A DNA stretch of 64,000 nt from Atrichornis clamosus (Eukaryota; Chordata; Aves; Passeriformes; Menuridae). The position numbers and the translations under genes were made by a program. The stretch spans positions 1 to 64,000 of the forward strand of contig WBMZ01015307.1 of the NCBI GenBank assembly GCA_013400975.1, in the 5' to 3' direction. Below, piece by piece: positions 11,891-25,411 of this stretch; the stretch's first letter is position 1; the number at the start of each line of letters is the position of its first letter. The notes under the pieces are model-generated. The model was not told the origin of the DNA. It searched no databases and was given only the letters and a program-made list of their open reading frames with translations.

Positions 11891-14800
11891 GTCCCTGATG
11901 GGAACAGAAACAACTGTCTGAATTCTACTCGCAGCATTTCATTAGTGTTCTTTATGGTGTGCACATGGGGAATGGAGACTGACCTCTCAAATAATGAAAA
12001 TCTTGTTGTCATTGAAAAGATATTAGTGCTGTAACTTTGTTGGCAATTAACAAACATGTCAGTTCTGTTCTGTCAAAGTGTGTGTGTGACCTCTCAGTGT
12101 TACAATATCCAAGTTCTGGCAGTAAAAAGAACTCAAAGTAACATGCATATACATTCTCTTTGTCTTCCAAGTAATTAGAAAAAGACCCTTCAATATTTTT
12201 CAGGGTTTCAAAAAAATATTCTGTTGGAGAAGAAGTGATAGTGCAGGGCATTTGTGATTGTCACTTTTCTCCTGTTTTTCAGTTGTCTTTAGTGTGGATT
12301 AGAAGGTATGGTAGAGTGATTTGGAAGAAGGTGCTGTTTATGTCTCCTGCAATTGTTCCAATTCACCATGTAATACTGATTTTTCAGTTGATGGTATGTT
12401 AAAAAAATTTTTTAAGTCTTTTTATGTTTTGAAGAATTTCAGGAAGAAGAGTAAAGTTTTAGAGAATCTGTGAATAAAGTCTTTGGCAATACAGTGGACA
12501 ATAAGCTTTTGCATTTAGATTGAGAGGAAAAATGTGAGAAATTTAATAATATTTTCTTTCATTCAACAGCTTCTTTTGACTTTATGGTAGCAGTAATTGG
12601 CTAAAATAACAATCTTTTTCTGAGGTCTTTAATGTGGAATAGTTTTTTCCTTGCTTACCATATTATTGACATTTTTAGTTTCCTCTAGAAAGGAATGTTC
12701 CTGAGAAACTTTGGCTGATCTCAATTGTTTGCCCTCCTTCATCTCCCAAGGAGTTTGAAAATCAACTGTAAGTGACGGTCTGAGATCTTTTTCATGCTTC
12801 CAGAAGAACTGCTTAACTGTAAAAGTAAGAAGTTAAATAGGCAGTGTAACTCTCAAGCCAGTCTTCCTAGGCACCTGTGAGATCAGACCAGTTGAGAGTC
12901 ACTTTTTCAGAAAGGTTTTAGAAGCTCAGCTCACATAAGCATCAAATTATCATAATATTTCTTTCCATTTCATTGATTTCTTGAAACTGTAAATTGAAAA
13001 CTCAGTCACACCAGTGGGCTTGTGAATCCACCCTTCTTGTTGTATTTAGAATTACTTTTTTTCACCAGACTCAGGCAGAGTAAGAAACTGTAACATTCTT
13101 TCTATAAAATAATTGCAATTTTATTTAAATGCATTAGCCTTCTATTGATGTTATTAAGTGTGTTTGTATTTTTTAATCATACTTTTGTTTATCTTTAATA
13201 TCTTAAAATTTGTTATATAGTTGGGTAACACCGTGACAGAATTTTTCTTTTCTATTTTGGAGACACTAAGAAGGGTTCTTAATTTTCAAATAAGAACACT
13301 TTTGAAAATGCTTTTTGAATTCAAGATCCGGTTAGATCTCTTTAAAACTTTGTTGAGATTTCTGTGCTTTCATTGATGGGGGTATAGAGAAAATATTTTC
13401 CTAGTTTTCTGTTGCTTTAAGAGACAGAGGACATCTGTGGTGAGTCATGGAGGAGTTTAGCTGTGATATGTTACTAAAACGCATTTTGGCAGCGGATGGA
13501 GAAGTAACTACTCAATCTGTTGTGAAACAAGAGAGTCTTTCAACCCATTTTTCAAAGTGCTCACAGTTCCCATTTGAAGGCAAGTCAAACAATAAAAGTA
13601 GTGAGCAAAGAAAATTAACGTGTATCTGGAATACTTTAATTAAAAATAATAATTATAATGGACCCATGGTGCTCATGAGCTTCTATTTTCTTCTTATTGT
13701 TGATTGATTCTCCTAAATTTTACCCTTGCAGCAAATTATGTTGCCTTTCTGTTACATTTCATATTTGATTACTTAGAGATAGTGAAACAATTTAAATGGG
13801 ACTTCTAGGAAAAAATGAGAGCTCTGGTTTTCAATTGAAACAGTATCCCTTAAAATAAAGAAAGTTGTTTTAGTGCAGTGACTATTTATAATAAAAGATT
13901 TTGCAATAAAGATCCCAAGCAGGAATTAAGTAGAAGAATTAAATAGTCAGAAGACTCTCTTGAAAGCATGAAGCAAATGGTAACATCCAGGAAATTTAAA
14001 TGCAGCCCTGGCAAAGTCAGAATTTAGAGTGATTAAGGGAAACAATGAAATTATTTCTTATACAGGCTTTGCTTCTAACCAGAAGTTCCCTGTTTTGTTC
14101 TTTATCCTAGAATGCTGTGTTTCTTCTGAGCATGCTGTCAACTCTACCCCAAGAATCCCCTTTCTGTCGGTAGCATAAGCTAGTTGTGTACAAGCTGTTT
14201 CAGTCTGGATGCCCACTCTTCATATTCTACCAATAAAGTTAAATTACACATAGTTTTATTATTTGATGCACATCCTTGAAGACAGGATCGATCTTTCTTC
14301 TCTGAACCTGTAACTTTAGCAGAAACTGTAATTTTACCTTCATTTGCAGTGATTCATGTATTTCACACTATAGTCCAGAATGATACAGGTATTCGCAAGA
14401 AGAGGAGATTGACTGTCAAACTGTCTTTACCAAGAAATCTTAAAAGTAAAGTATGACGCTGCAGATATTAAGGTGTATGAGAGTGACAGAGGTTTCTATC
14501 AGAGCAGCAGTCTTTAAAAGATGATTGTGGTTCGATTGTCACAGCTTACTGAAAACAAAGATAAGCCACTGGTTTTTTTAAGAACACTGTCTTTTTGTTA
14601 TGTGCTCAGTAAGACAGAGATAGTAACTCAGAGCAAATCTGATATAATTCTGAATATATTCCTCCAAAATTTGAAGAGAATCCAAACAAAGTGATGAGTT
14701 TCAAGTAGTATGACCATGTTTACTTTTTTGTGTGTTTTCTAACTTCTCTGTGCAAGAAAAGGTTGTTTAAGTATTGTCAGAAACTTTAAAAGTCCATGCT

Positions 14801-15499
14801 GAATAAAGACACTGACGTTTCTGAATGTTGTACTTGATTCTTGATACTGGACATCATGGACATCAATGGACTCAAGTCTTTGACTAAATGTATATGTGAT
14901 TTTAAAGGTATTGCTTGAAGTGGCCCATGTGAAAAGATGTTTAGAATTTGAGCCTCATTTTCTTCATTCAGAGAGAGAGGCGGCAGCAGTATGCAGGACT
15001 GCTCACATGTCTTCAGTTGGTTCAGTTATGGGATAGAGTAAGACTTAGTGGAAAAAGAGCCAATTTTGCATACTTGAGCAAAAAGGAAAGAATCACAGGC
15101 GTCTGTGGGATAAAAGGCATAGCTATGTCTTTCACTGATACATCTGTGAGCAAAATGTATCCAATGCCAGAGAGTGGCAAAATGGGAAGAACAGAAGTAA
15201 TGCTACTCTAGATTAGAACATGAAGTGACAGTTGATTTCAGTCTCTGAAGAAGAGAGAAACAGAAAAGAAGTCCAAAACCACAGGATGTACACAGAATGG
15301 AAAGTTTTCATGAACAGACATTGTTTATCCAAAATATTCTTTTGTAGTTTGGAAATGTATGTTACCTCATGAGAGACTCAATACTGTTCTCAGTGTATTT
15401 TCTGACTTTCTTGTTTTCTGACCAAAATAGACTTAATAAGGTCAGACAGTCATATTTTGAATATAAGATATATCTATAATTTGGTGGAAAGGACAGGTA

Positions 15500-15541
15500 C
15501 AGAATAGTCACAGAATCAAACAGAGTAGTCATGGAATCAAA
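15500..15541. repeat. Imperfect 21-bp tandem duplication
   Basis: Two adjacent 21-base units (15500-15520 and 15521-15541) share the frame CAGA-TAGTCA--GAATCAAA and differ at three positions. It is probably a local duplication; it does not continue like a CR1 tail. Confidence 0.75.
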
Positions 15542-15779
15542 TGTGCAAAATTCAAGAAACAGCTGTCTTGCATTTTCTCATTTTGTTTGAAACAAACACA
15601 GTATGCACATACCTAAGTGTGTTCAAATATTGTAATAACTTAGATCACATAAGAAAAATGCCCCACCAGATACAGAGAAGGAACATAGGAGAAGTGTTAT
15701 TCCCTGATTAGGTTTTTTTAAGAATAACCTGTTAAAAGAAAAAAAGTTATTAAGAAACTTTCATAGTTATTTAGAACTC

Positions 15780-16560
15780 CAAATAGACTTTAATTCATTT
15801 GATTTTTATAGACTAGTAGTCTTTAATCTCCATTGCAGAATCCGAAGTATACCTGTTACATACTAGTAAATTAGTTGTCAATCCCTTGGGCAGTATATTT
15901 TAATATCAGTATTATATGGTAGATGATATAAATCTTGTATATGGTATTATTAGCTTAGGCAGCTGCTGACTTAAAAAGGCCAGTTTAACAAGTCACCACT
16001 GTATTATGTTTAATTAGGTACAGTTTATATAATGAGGTGTTCAGTTCTAATGGAAAGACATGCTGTGAGCAGCACATCTGCAGGAATAACTATTACAATC
16101 AGCATTGCAGAGACCCATGGAACTGCAAATTAGACTTACTTATCTAGAAATAAATTACATCCCAATGCCTTCATAAAGCTCATTAATTAATTCCACTGGC
16201 ATAAAGGTCTTTTTCTTAATTTCATGTTCCATTAGCATAATAAACACAATTTGAGTTACAACAGTATGATCAGTTTAATGGATGCTATTTATTTTAGTTT
16301 TTTATTTAAAGTCCCGGTAACATAGAATTAACATCAATATGCTGTTTGGTCCTTTATTAAAAATTCCCATAGGATAACCAGCACAGATGTTCAATACAGC
16401 ATCATATATTTGCTGCATTTTATGACTTTACTAATTGGCCATATGGAAAGGTGTTGCTTGGATTTTTTTTGGTTTTTTTAAATCTGATAAATTATATGGA
16501 TTATAATAATCACAATTGGTTACTATATGAAATTGGACAGGTTAATATACACTGTATGCT
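15780..16560. promoter_or_regulatory. Candidate conserved non-coding block rich in homeodomain-type sites
   Basis: Nearly 800 bases with no transposon similarity and no open frame, carrying many TAAT/ATTA words. These include ATTAATTAATT at 16182-16192, CATTAGCATAATAAAC around 16230-16245, and a CCAAT-type ATTGG directly before CCATATGG (16439-16446, with E-box CATATG inside). The texture, with balanced words between the TAAT cores rather than simple AT repeats, is like developmental enhancers. The call rests on texture only; conservation must be measured. Confidence 0.35.
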
Positions 16561-19500
16561 TGGAGCAAAACAAGAGTAAGCAAAGTTTTTATGTATGTGG
16601 ATTCATAGTAAATAATAACAATATACTTCCCAGTGTATTACAATCAGCTTCATTTCTATGTAGTTCCTGACATAATTGTAATTCTTTAATTATGACAGAC
16701 ACTTTAATTTATGCAGACACTGTCTAATCAGAATGAAATGCTGCCAGGTATTTGTTTAGTCACAGTTAACTTATAGACAACCTAGTTGTTCCATTCAGCT
16801 TTTCTTGATTCCCACTTTTCATTGTAAACTACACTGTTAGGAACATTTATGGTAAGATGTTATATGTTACTAGAACAAGGGGTTTCATTATTCATCCGTC
16901 TAATACTGGTTATTCCATCTAATATTGGTTATTTTAGATTAAATACATATCTATGATTTTGTTAATTTGTAGTAGACTAGAAAAATGTCAAATTTTTAAA
17001 AAGGTTGTTTTTACCATATGTTGCCCATTTTATGCTAAAGCCTCACTGTAATATAGCCAAGCTAATCTTGTCATCAGCTTGGTATATATATTTTCTAGGG
17101 TTTGTCTCTTATACTGTTTTTGCATTTCCTGGTCTTATTTCTCCTCTCTGCAATTAGTATCAGTGACTGTCTCTGCAAATATCTTCTCCTTCAGCCTATA
17201 ATGCAGTCCCCTTCTAAAGTTACAGAGTGACTTTGGGTAATACTCATGTGTCATATAAATGCATCATCTGATTTTTCACATAAAAACTGATTTCTGTCAT
17301 TACACTGTAATTCACCTTTCTATTTCTCCCGTGCTTTCCAAAATCATCTGAACCTGAGTAATTTATTTCTGCTAGTGTGATTTCCTTCTATTACATGACC
17401 TCAATTATGGTATCAGAAAGAGTTGCACCAGAGCAGATGAGGGCAAGTTGCCTTAATTTCAGTGTGTATGTCTGTATGGGCATACACATACACAGGTATA
17501 TAGTTCTCAAGGGTTACTTGAAAGCATTTTGCTTTAAAAAATGCTCCATACCTCATTGCATTTTTTAATACCCCCAGCCCGGCACATGTACATACCCTTG
17601 GGGTTTTTGGTTTGAGCTTGTTTTTTTTAACAATTCCTTTTCATATATTTAATGACTGGAGTTTTTTAGGCATTTAAACATGGAACTAATCTTAAGAATG
17701 AAATGCCTTTTACCTTAAAATTTAGGTTTATATCATAATTGGAAAATGTCTAGGAATGTGCAGAAAAAGAACTAGCCTTTAGTGTAATCCCTTGTGGGTG
17801 ACTCTGAGCTGTAGGAAACACAAAGCAGTGTAGGTTGCATAAAACAGTGAAGTTGTGTGATCAGAATAATGTCTCTGTAGATTCTGTTTAGTGCAGATGT
17901 TCAAATGAAATTTTTAAAATGAATCACTATTTTCAGATGTCTCAGTATTATGGGTCCTAAGACACACATGTCAGCAAAAAATGATTTTGCACTGAAGGAC
18001 AAAGCTAACATTATTACACAGCTGCATTGTCTGTGAATATAATAAAGTAGTTTTGTGCACTATGTAGTCGCACCCTGTAAAGATGAAAGAGAGGTGACAA
18101 TAAGGGATTGATTCTGTCCCACATTTAAGAAACAGTGACTTGAAGAGCTTGTGCATTTTCAAATTCTTACATAGATATTTATTGTACAGTTCAAGCTGAG
18201 AATATGTTACAGGTTTTGACAACAGCAGAAACAAGCTGGACAAATAGTGCCAAGTCGTGGCCTTTTACAGGTAATTGGGCTGGTTGTTGTTACATAGACA
18301 ATCATGTACAGTCTTCTTTAGCAGTCTAAAGTGAACACTGTTTCAATTACATGGGTGAGCATAAGCCAAGCCTTGCTCAGGTGGCAGCAAGCTGCTAAAG
18401 GGGATGGCCTGAATGCATTTGAGACAGAGGGAGAGGTAGATAGTACTGTTGGAAAATAGAGTATCAGAATGATTCAGGTGATGATAGCTCTTACTGCACT
18501 GCTATAAACTAGGAGTGAAATAGGAAGCCGAGCAGTAAGAATCCATGGGGACTCTGCAGCCACCTACAGAGCTTCATGTTGATTCTTTTTTGCTTGCTGT
18601 ACCTTGCTGTGAGAGCTTAAACTTACCTCCTGCTGTTAGCCTGTGTGATTAGCTGATGTTACAAGGGCATACATACTCTGGAAAATTTTATCCTCAGGAA
18701 GAAGATAAAACCACATTGCTTTGTACCTGGTTGTAGAGGGCTATTTCTATATTTTATTTGGTAATTCCAATTGACCTACAAAATTATATTCATAATGACA
18801 AGTAACTGGCATAGAAGGTTTTGGAGGATCTTCTACCTGCCTCTCCCCTGATCTCAGAGCACCTGAGGTATCAGCCTATATGAAGTTGAGCATTTTGAGT
18901 TGCCTGGCAGTGCATTGGGTATGTGACAGCTTGGGGGTTTTTCTTCAGCTGTCTGTTTGTCGTAGACACCACTATTTTATCTCTACTTCTACTTCTTGCA
19001 GATTCTCTCAACTGAAGTGAGGTCTTTTGATGGTTTTAGGCCAAGGTGTCATGGAGACGAGAACATAGGGGTTTCATTACTCCTGGTCTGACCCAAGGTG
19101 ATAAACCAAAGAAGGTGGCTCATGTACATGTGGAAGTATCAGGTAGTACAAAACACTGTGTCCAAAATACCCGATGCAAAATTCAGCTTCAGGTAGAAGA
19201 GAGACACATCTCCTTTATTTGAAGTCTATGTGTGTATGCCCAAGGCTTAGGATAGAACACTGTCATTGAGGAACACAGAAATGCACGTTTGCAAGTGTCA
19301 TTTCACAGACATGGCTGGTCCTGGGAAAATTTGACTAGGGAAGAGGCAAATTAGTGTTAACTTCCATCAGAACCCAATCACACAAAATACAGTTGAGTCA
19401 GAATAACACACCTTTGCCACATAGACATAAATGTCATCTAAATTCCAAAGAAACCTTACGGTATTTGGTAAGAGAAGCTCCGACAAGAATAGTTCTTGAG

Positions 19501-20859
19501 AAGCTGAGAGCTTCTTCAGCCTCTCAGCAATACGTATCTCATTAGTGTCCCAATAACAAGCGATGGGAGATTTCTTATTTCTTTAAAACAGTATGATAAA
19601 TAAAAATGCATTTGAGATGCTTTGTCATGTAGCCTTGATACAGGCATTGACCAGATGTCAGGTTGGTACAATAGACTAAAATATTAATACATGTTTCTTA
19701 AAGCCATCCTATACATGTTATTTCCACAGGATTACAGATGCTTTATTTGCATCTTGGTGATTAATATTTAAAGAGCAGAAATATTATTTTAAAAGCTTGT
19801 AGGTCTACAGGTGTCACTTTTCCTGACAGAATCTGTTTCCCCAAGTAGTTTATATCAATGATCCTGTAAGTAACCATGGAAATGTATGTATTACTTTCTG
19901 CTTAGGAGTGCTCTCTATAGTCTGTCCTTTGCATGGTCTTGAGAAGCACTGTCAAGTACCATGCTCAGGCCTTAGACTTAAGACCACCAACTGTAGCTTT
20001 CTGGTTGTTGATCTTTTTCCACAGTTCTTGCTAAAAAAACTTGTAGAAAAAAAAGTCAGACAGAAAAGCACAGAGAAACTGAAGAGTAACACTGATGTTG
20101 AATCCACAAGCCTGTGACTTGTTTCATTTGTTTAAGCAGCCACTAATAGATACTGTTGCACTCAGATAAACAGTAGTGGCACTTGAAAACAGCACCTAGT
20201 AAGCAAAGGATTTGTAGAAATTCGGTACATATAGCTGAACTCCTTTGAGAAGTTTCTTTGTTCTTGTCATAATGCTTGAAGTTAATGGACAACTGAAATG
20301 GAATTGCTATATGTGTCATACATTGAGTGAAGAGGACTGACTAAAAGCCATTAGCGTCCAGAAAAGAAAGACAAAGGCAGAAATTATATCACTTCCAGAT
20401 GAATCCTAACTGTTCCTCAAATTCCGTGTTAGTATCACGGGCTATAGGCAGGGCCATTAATCGGAAGGTCAGATAGCACAATTTTAGCCAGATTTTCTTG
20501 ATTGAAAAGGCACAAGGAAATTCTCTAGAATGTTACAGATCTACAAAATACTTTTTAAAAACTAATTTAATGGCTTGGTGGCCTAAGTGACAGTTCTAAC
20601 TGTCATACTAAAAGGGAAAGTTAGCTTTCAATACTGTGTATGGTAGAAGTGCTAGAAGAGCTGAGTTATGCTGCAGTTTGGAAAAAAAGCTTAATTATTT
20701 TTTTGTTTCTTGAGGATTCTCTAATGCATTTAAAGCATAAACCTTAAAACTCCCTTCCATTACTACTGTTCTCTAATTGATTTAATGTCAGCTCTCATAG
20801 CTTCTTTGTTCCTGAAGAGCTATTTTGTTAATAGAACTTTATCAGCATTTTCTACTTAA
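16561..20859. other. Intergenic or intronic DNA, no gene seen
   Basis: About 4.3 kb of single-copy, AT-rich DNA. No repeat family, RNA gene or coding exon is recognised. Short frames such as 17971-18243 (minus, 90 codons) have no features of a real protein. Confidence 0.6.
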
Positions 20860-21080
20860 CACTTTTTAAAAATAATAAATTAATAGTTAGGTCCCCCACA
20901 TTCTGATGATAGATTTTTAAAATAAGTTTCATCAATTATATTTACTATTAATATAATAAGGTGCATTTCAAAACAGTCAACTACTGCCGTCAAATACTAA
21001 ATACAAAACAGGTACTTCAATATATGCAACATGGACAACTCCACTGTAGATCATTTGTATGTTTCTGAGAAAAACATGTC
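20860..21080. promoter_or_regulatory. Candidate conserved AT-rich non-coding block
   Basis: A short block with ATAAATTAATAG near 20875, ATCAATTATATTTACTATTAATATAATAAGG near 20932-20960, and a mixed-composition right half (TACTGCCGTCAAATAC). It has no repeat match and no open frame. Homeodomain and MEF2-like words are plausible but common in AT-rich DNA, so confidence is low. Confidence 0.25.
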
Positions 21081-22689
21081 TCAAACCCTTCTCTTTGATT
21101 AGCAGATATGTCAGTCAGAAGTTTTAGTACTGAGAACTGTACACGACCTGTTGTTTTTTGACTGTTGATTCCTCCCATTTCTCAGTCACTCAGCAGTGTT
21201 TGTGTTTGCAGGGCATCTATGTAAAGTTGGTTTGGTAGGAGTCATGCCTGTCTACTTCAGTTTACCAGTCTTGAAATTCTGAAGTTAGACTAGTGCTGAA
21301 ATTAGGATGAAGAAAGAGGAAAAATCTTAAAATTCTCTTTTTGCTAACTAGTAAAAGTCGCTCAGCCAAAAAACTCACGTTTGTGTTTTCATGATTAACA
21401 TAAGGCAACATTTGCTCTCAGGCCTTTTGTCAACTTTGTTTTCCCATCACTACTTTTCATTCTTTATTCTCCTCCTGTCGGTAAATCCACATGAACAATA
21501 ACTGAAAGATCACTCTGTTAGTATAATAAATACTGTAATGCATCATTGCTTGAGCTGACTTACCTGCTGCTTGAAGCTTGAATGAATGTCCACAGGTTGT
21601 GGTAAATCTGTTTCTCTGTAACGGAGCAAACCCCAAATACTGCATAGCAAGAATCATTGAGCTGGAGTCACTACAGCTCTAATTCTTGTATCCTTGGGCT
21701 CTCAGTACATACTGGATACCACTTGCAGTTTTGGATGAGAAATTGGACAGGCTACAATAATAAGTGGTCTAGTTAGTGCTGGCTGCAGAATAACTACTTG
21801 TACCAAACAAATGGTGTTTTGCTGTTAGAGGGAGAAATGCTACTGTTTTAGATTAAAACCTTTCATTTTCCCATTTTGATTGCACACATTTTTCTGTACA
21901 CTATGGAAGTAAGTGCTGAGGAAGGTGGAGCAGATGTGCATTCAGGCAGTGGTATTTTTTCATTTGACTTAGTGCAAGGAGAAATAGGTGAAAATTTAAG
22001 GTTTGTGTTATGTAAGAGGTCAAATAAAATAATCTAATAATGCCTTTTAGCCTTGAAAATTAATTAACCTGTACTATGGTTTTTCTAATGGATGAGCTTT
22101 CTGAGATTTCTTTTCCATTTTATTGTATTAGAATGTAAACAGTCTTCATTAGTAATAGCTAATTAGTCTGGTTTGTAGAGATGCTGACACATTCAGGCCT
22201 AAAATAGGAAAAAAGTGCTGATGTAATGTTTACAGAAGTACTCCTGCTAAATTTTCTTACATATAGTGATGTCATGCAGTTGGATGAATTGTGTTCATAG
22301 TATGCACAAACACCCTCTTTGAAGTAAGAGAACTACCCTTTGTGTCACTCCTAAATAACCTAGCTTTTTTTTTTGCATGGATTAAATACGTGACTTCACT
22401 GTTCATACAGCCTGTCATGAAAAATAACAGTGTCAACTGTTCCCTTTATGCCTAGATATTATACAAGTGTCAAAGAAAAAAATTGCATTCTTCCTTTCCC
22501 TTAATATTTACCAACTTAGGAGATTTTGTTGTCTGTTGAGCAATCTCAGAAGGAAATAAATGATTACATGGTATGGAACTTCCAACTAAAAGACTCATTG
22601 TCTTCCGTTTTATTTCTTAGGCCGTTTTCCATCAGTGCAGTGAAATGAAAGAAAGTGCTAAGGCCTGATGTGTTGGAAACTACACTGCT
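21081..22689. other. Intergenic or intronic DNA, no gene seen
   Basis: No repeat, RNA gene or exon is recognised in this 1.6 kb. One 66-codon minus-strand frame (21457-21657) is uninformative. Confidence 0.6.
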
Positions 22690-22990
22690 TCTCAGTTCTG
22701 TTTTGCTTTTTACCTTTTGCTCTTATTTATCCTAAATAAAGTTGTGACTTGTCCTGTATCATTTATCAGTTAAATGAGGCATTGTAATCAATTTTATGAG
22801 TTTTTAAGCCACAATGAATGTCAAATTGGAACTGAGGGCACTCAGCACCGTACAGGATGGAACCTATAATGAAAGCTGATGTTTGAGGAATTAATATTGT
22901 ATAATAGTTTTAAAGAATTGCTAGATTTCATTATGAAGTTTTGAACTGGAAAATTGTCATGGATGAAGTAATGCATTTCACTTGCAAGAG
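22690..22990. promoter_or_regulatory. Candidate conserved non-coding block
   Basis: About 300 bases with words such as ATTGTAATCAATTTTATGAG (22781-22800), GAGGAATTAATATTG near 22885 and TTCATTATGAAG near 22928. There is no transposon similarity or open frame. Non-repetitive sequence between short homeodomain-type cores suggests an enhancer-like element; conservation is not demonstrated. Confidence 0.3.
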
Positions 22991-25124
22991 AGAAGAAACA
23001 ATACATTTTTTTTTAAACAGGCAGTGTGTTAACAAAGCTCTATGGTAAATGTGACTACTTTAACAAGAATCTCTGACGAGGTACATTTGAGTATTTATTG
23101 CTTGTGAAGCAAGCCCTGTCTGAGACCCTCCTGTGGAGTCATGAGGTTCAGAAGGGACACCCTTGCATTCTTCACTCCTCAGAGGGGAGTTTAGATGCAG
23201 CTGGATGCAGATTTAGTCCCAGACTTGGTGGATGATTTATGTCTAAAGGATTATGTATGTACAATCTTTCCTTTATAGTACTTAGGTAAGATTTCAAAGT
23301 TTCAGAGTGCTTATTCCCAATTCATTTAGCAAGTATTTGACACAAAGGATTATTTTAGCATTCCTACTGAGGCACTTTTTCTGATGTGTCGCCCACTGTT
23401 GTGCAGGAGGACTCAGTGGGTCCTGGGCTGTCCAGTACTTATGGAGTAAGATGATTGACTTGTAGTCATATTTGACTGCAGATGTTAGCTTCTTTCAGAT
23501 TTGGCTTGAGTAAGGCATTGACCAGCACTGTGGTTAGGAGAGTGCATTGCTCAAATTAGCCCTTGACTATTCTGTTATTATCTGTGTCCCCTGAATCCAC
23601 TTTAGGGTGGATGCAGCTGTCATGAGCAGCCCATTCATTAGGACCACCACTGGTGGTTATCACTTGAGCAGGTTTACAGGAAATAAAGGTCAGGTTGAGG
23701 CAGAGGAGAAGGACACTGTCACAAAGAGCATGGCAGCAGGACAAGGATGTATATAAGGATGTATCCAATTTTCAGAGGACAACAAGACTGCCCTGAGCGG
23801 ACAATATACTGCAAGATGTATGTCCTGATTTTAGATAATGCTTTAATGAGAGTTTATAATTTGAAAAGCACTCCAAGCCCATATATATTGCATCCAGAAA
23901 ACAAGCCTGCAGGTTTCCTTGTGTTCATTTTTGCTCTCACATGACATCTTAAGTTGTTACTACTTGATTATAATTAGGTACTTGATTTTCATCAACAATA
24001 ATTTCTAAGTGCTTTATGTTTTTTAAAGTAGGCTTTGCTTAATACTGTGTGATTTCAGCCAGGAATATGAATTTCTGTGCCTCAGTTTATGTTTTCATAC
24101 TATGAGTAATTTACCTAACTCAAATATAATATCCAGCATTAAAAAATGTCTATGTAGCATTTTAAGTTCCTACTGATATTAGGAGTAAATTGAACTTATC
24201 CCCCATACTATGTTACCTTGACCTCTGAAATCCTAACTGAAACTAATGTTTCAGGCCTTGAAATAAACCACTGTGTATTTTCTAACATCTTCTAAGTTCT
24301 CTTATTAGCATAGCTTGCTTCTGTTTTAATTTCATTGAACAATTCTAATTTCAAAGTCACATGTTTGCTGAGTTTCTAACCTCTGAAGAGCTACCCAGGA
24401 TTAATCAAAACCTAGTCTGTGTAGAGAGGGTCTTTTGATTCTCTTCCTTTTGCTGGCTTTAACAAGATATCGCCTGTGTAAGCAAAATCAATGTTAAATT
24501 CTTGATAGAAATGTTGGGAAGTTAACATAAAAGGTTCTGTTACCCAGATGATTGTCCTGAAGAAACTGGAAAAATGCTTACATTTACTTCAGTTTTGCTT
24601 AGGGTGCTGCAATCTGATGGGGGAGTCTGGCTGCACACCCAGACGTGCACATAGGGCTGAGTTTCATTAAACCATTTCCCATGCAAAGTAAAGGTAATCA
24701 AAAGACATTGTGAACAGCAAAGTATTACTGGAAAATTATTACTGAAAAAATGCTTGCATAATCGGTGTATATAAAATAGATGAATCCTGATTGATTTTCC
24801 ATTTATGTGCTAGAGACTATTTGAGGCTCTTGTAAGGACTCCAGTAGAAAAATGGCTGGGGATCCTAAAGAAAAAAAATTATAGAAACTATTTGAAAGGA
24901 TGTTTTAGTGAGGGAAAGGTATGAGGAAGGAAATTCATTGTAGAGAGTGCCATGGACAAGCAACTGATTTGGAGGGGAAAAGGGAAAAACACATTTCAAA
25001 AAATGAGTTAGGGAAAAATTGTTGGCTACTCAAAAATATGTATCTGAGAAAGTACTGACCCATGAGGCCTGAACCCAGAAAGATATTCGGGAAAGAGAAA
25101 TGAATGTGGATTTTTAATGGTCTT
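22991..25124. other. Intergenic or intronic DNA, no gene seen
   Basis: About 2.1 kb without recognised repeats or exons. The sub-segment at 23100-23240 and 23540-23760 is somewhat richer in G+C but offers only 65-70 codon frames with no resemblance to a protein family. Confidence 0.55.
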
Positions 25125-25210
25125 TATGTGTGTGTGTATGCGTATGTATACACTTGCTTGGGTATATACATACATATATATATATCTATATATCTATATC
25201 TATATCTAAA
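25125..25210. repeat. Compound microsatellite, (TG)n then (TA)n / (TATATC)n
   Basis: A run of TG repeats (about 25127-25138) is followed, after about 25 bases of mixed sequence, by a TA/TATC tract (about 25162-25208) with units TATATC. The small plus-strand open frame across it encodes Cys-Val and Ile-Ser/Tyr-Ile runs, as expected of translated simple repeat. Confidence 0.9.
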
Positions 25211-25411
25211 AATACGTGTTTATATGTGAGACTGTTCTGCTCACCCAAAAAGAACTGTATGTGGAAATCCTGTAAAAACTTCCATGTTTGCTGGCTTTGC
25301 TATTACATGTGAATGAGTAACAGTAAACTGCAGAAGACATGGACATATTTGGAACGTTGGTACATGTGCTATAGGGAAATCTGGTAGTCTAACATGGGTC
25401 TTGATAATGAA

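Larger units (their letters stand above)
8288..15779. other. Intergenic or intronic DNA, no gene seen
   Basis: About 7.5 kb of mostly AT-rich DNA. A weak old palindromic-repeat relic lies at 11851-11890 and an imperfect 21-base tandem duplication at 15500-15541; otherwise no repeat is recognised. Open frames up to 120 codons (11672-12034) overlap minus-strand frames of similar size and have no recognisable domain, so I treat them as chance. Confidence 0.6.

Noticed and set aside
11672..12057. Overlapping plus (120 codons) and minus (95 codons) open frames
   Set aside because: They overlap on opposite strands, show no domain, and include an old repeat relic at 11851-11890.
25130..25312. 60-codon frame with Cys-Val and Ile-Ser runs
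   Set aside because: It is a translation of a TG/TA microsatellite.
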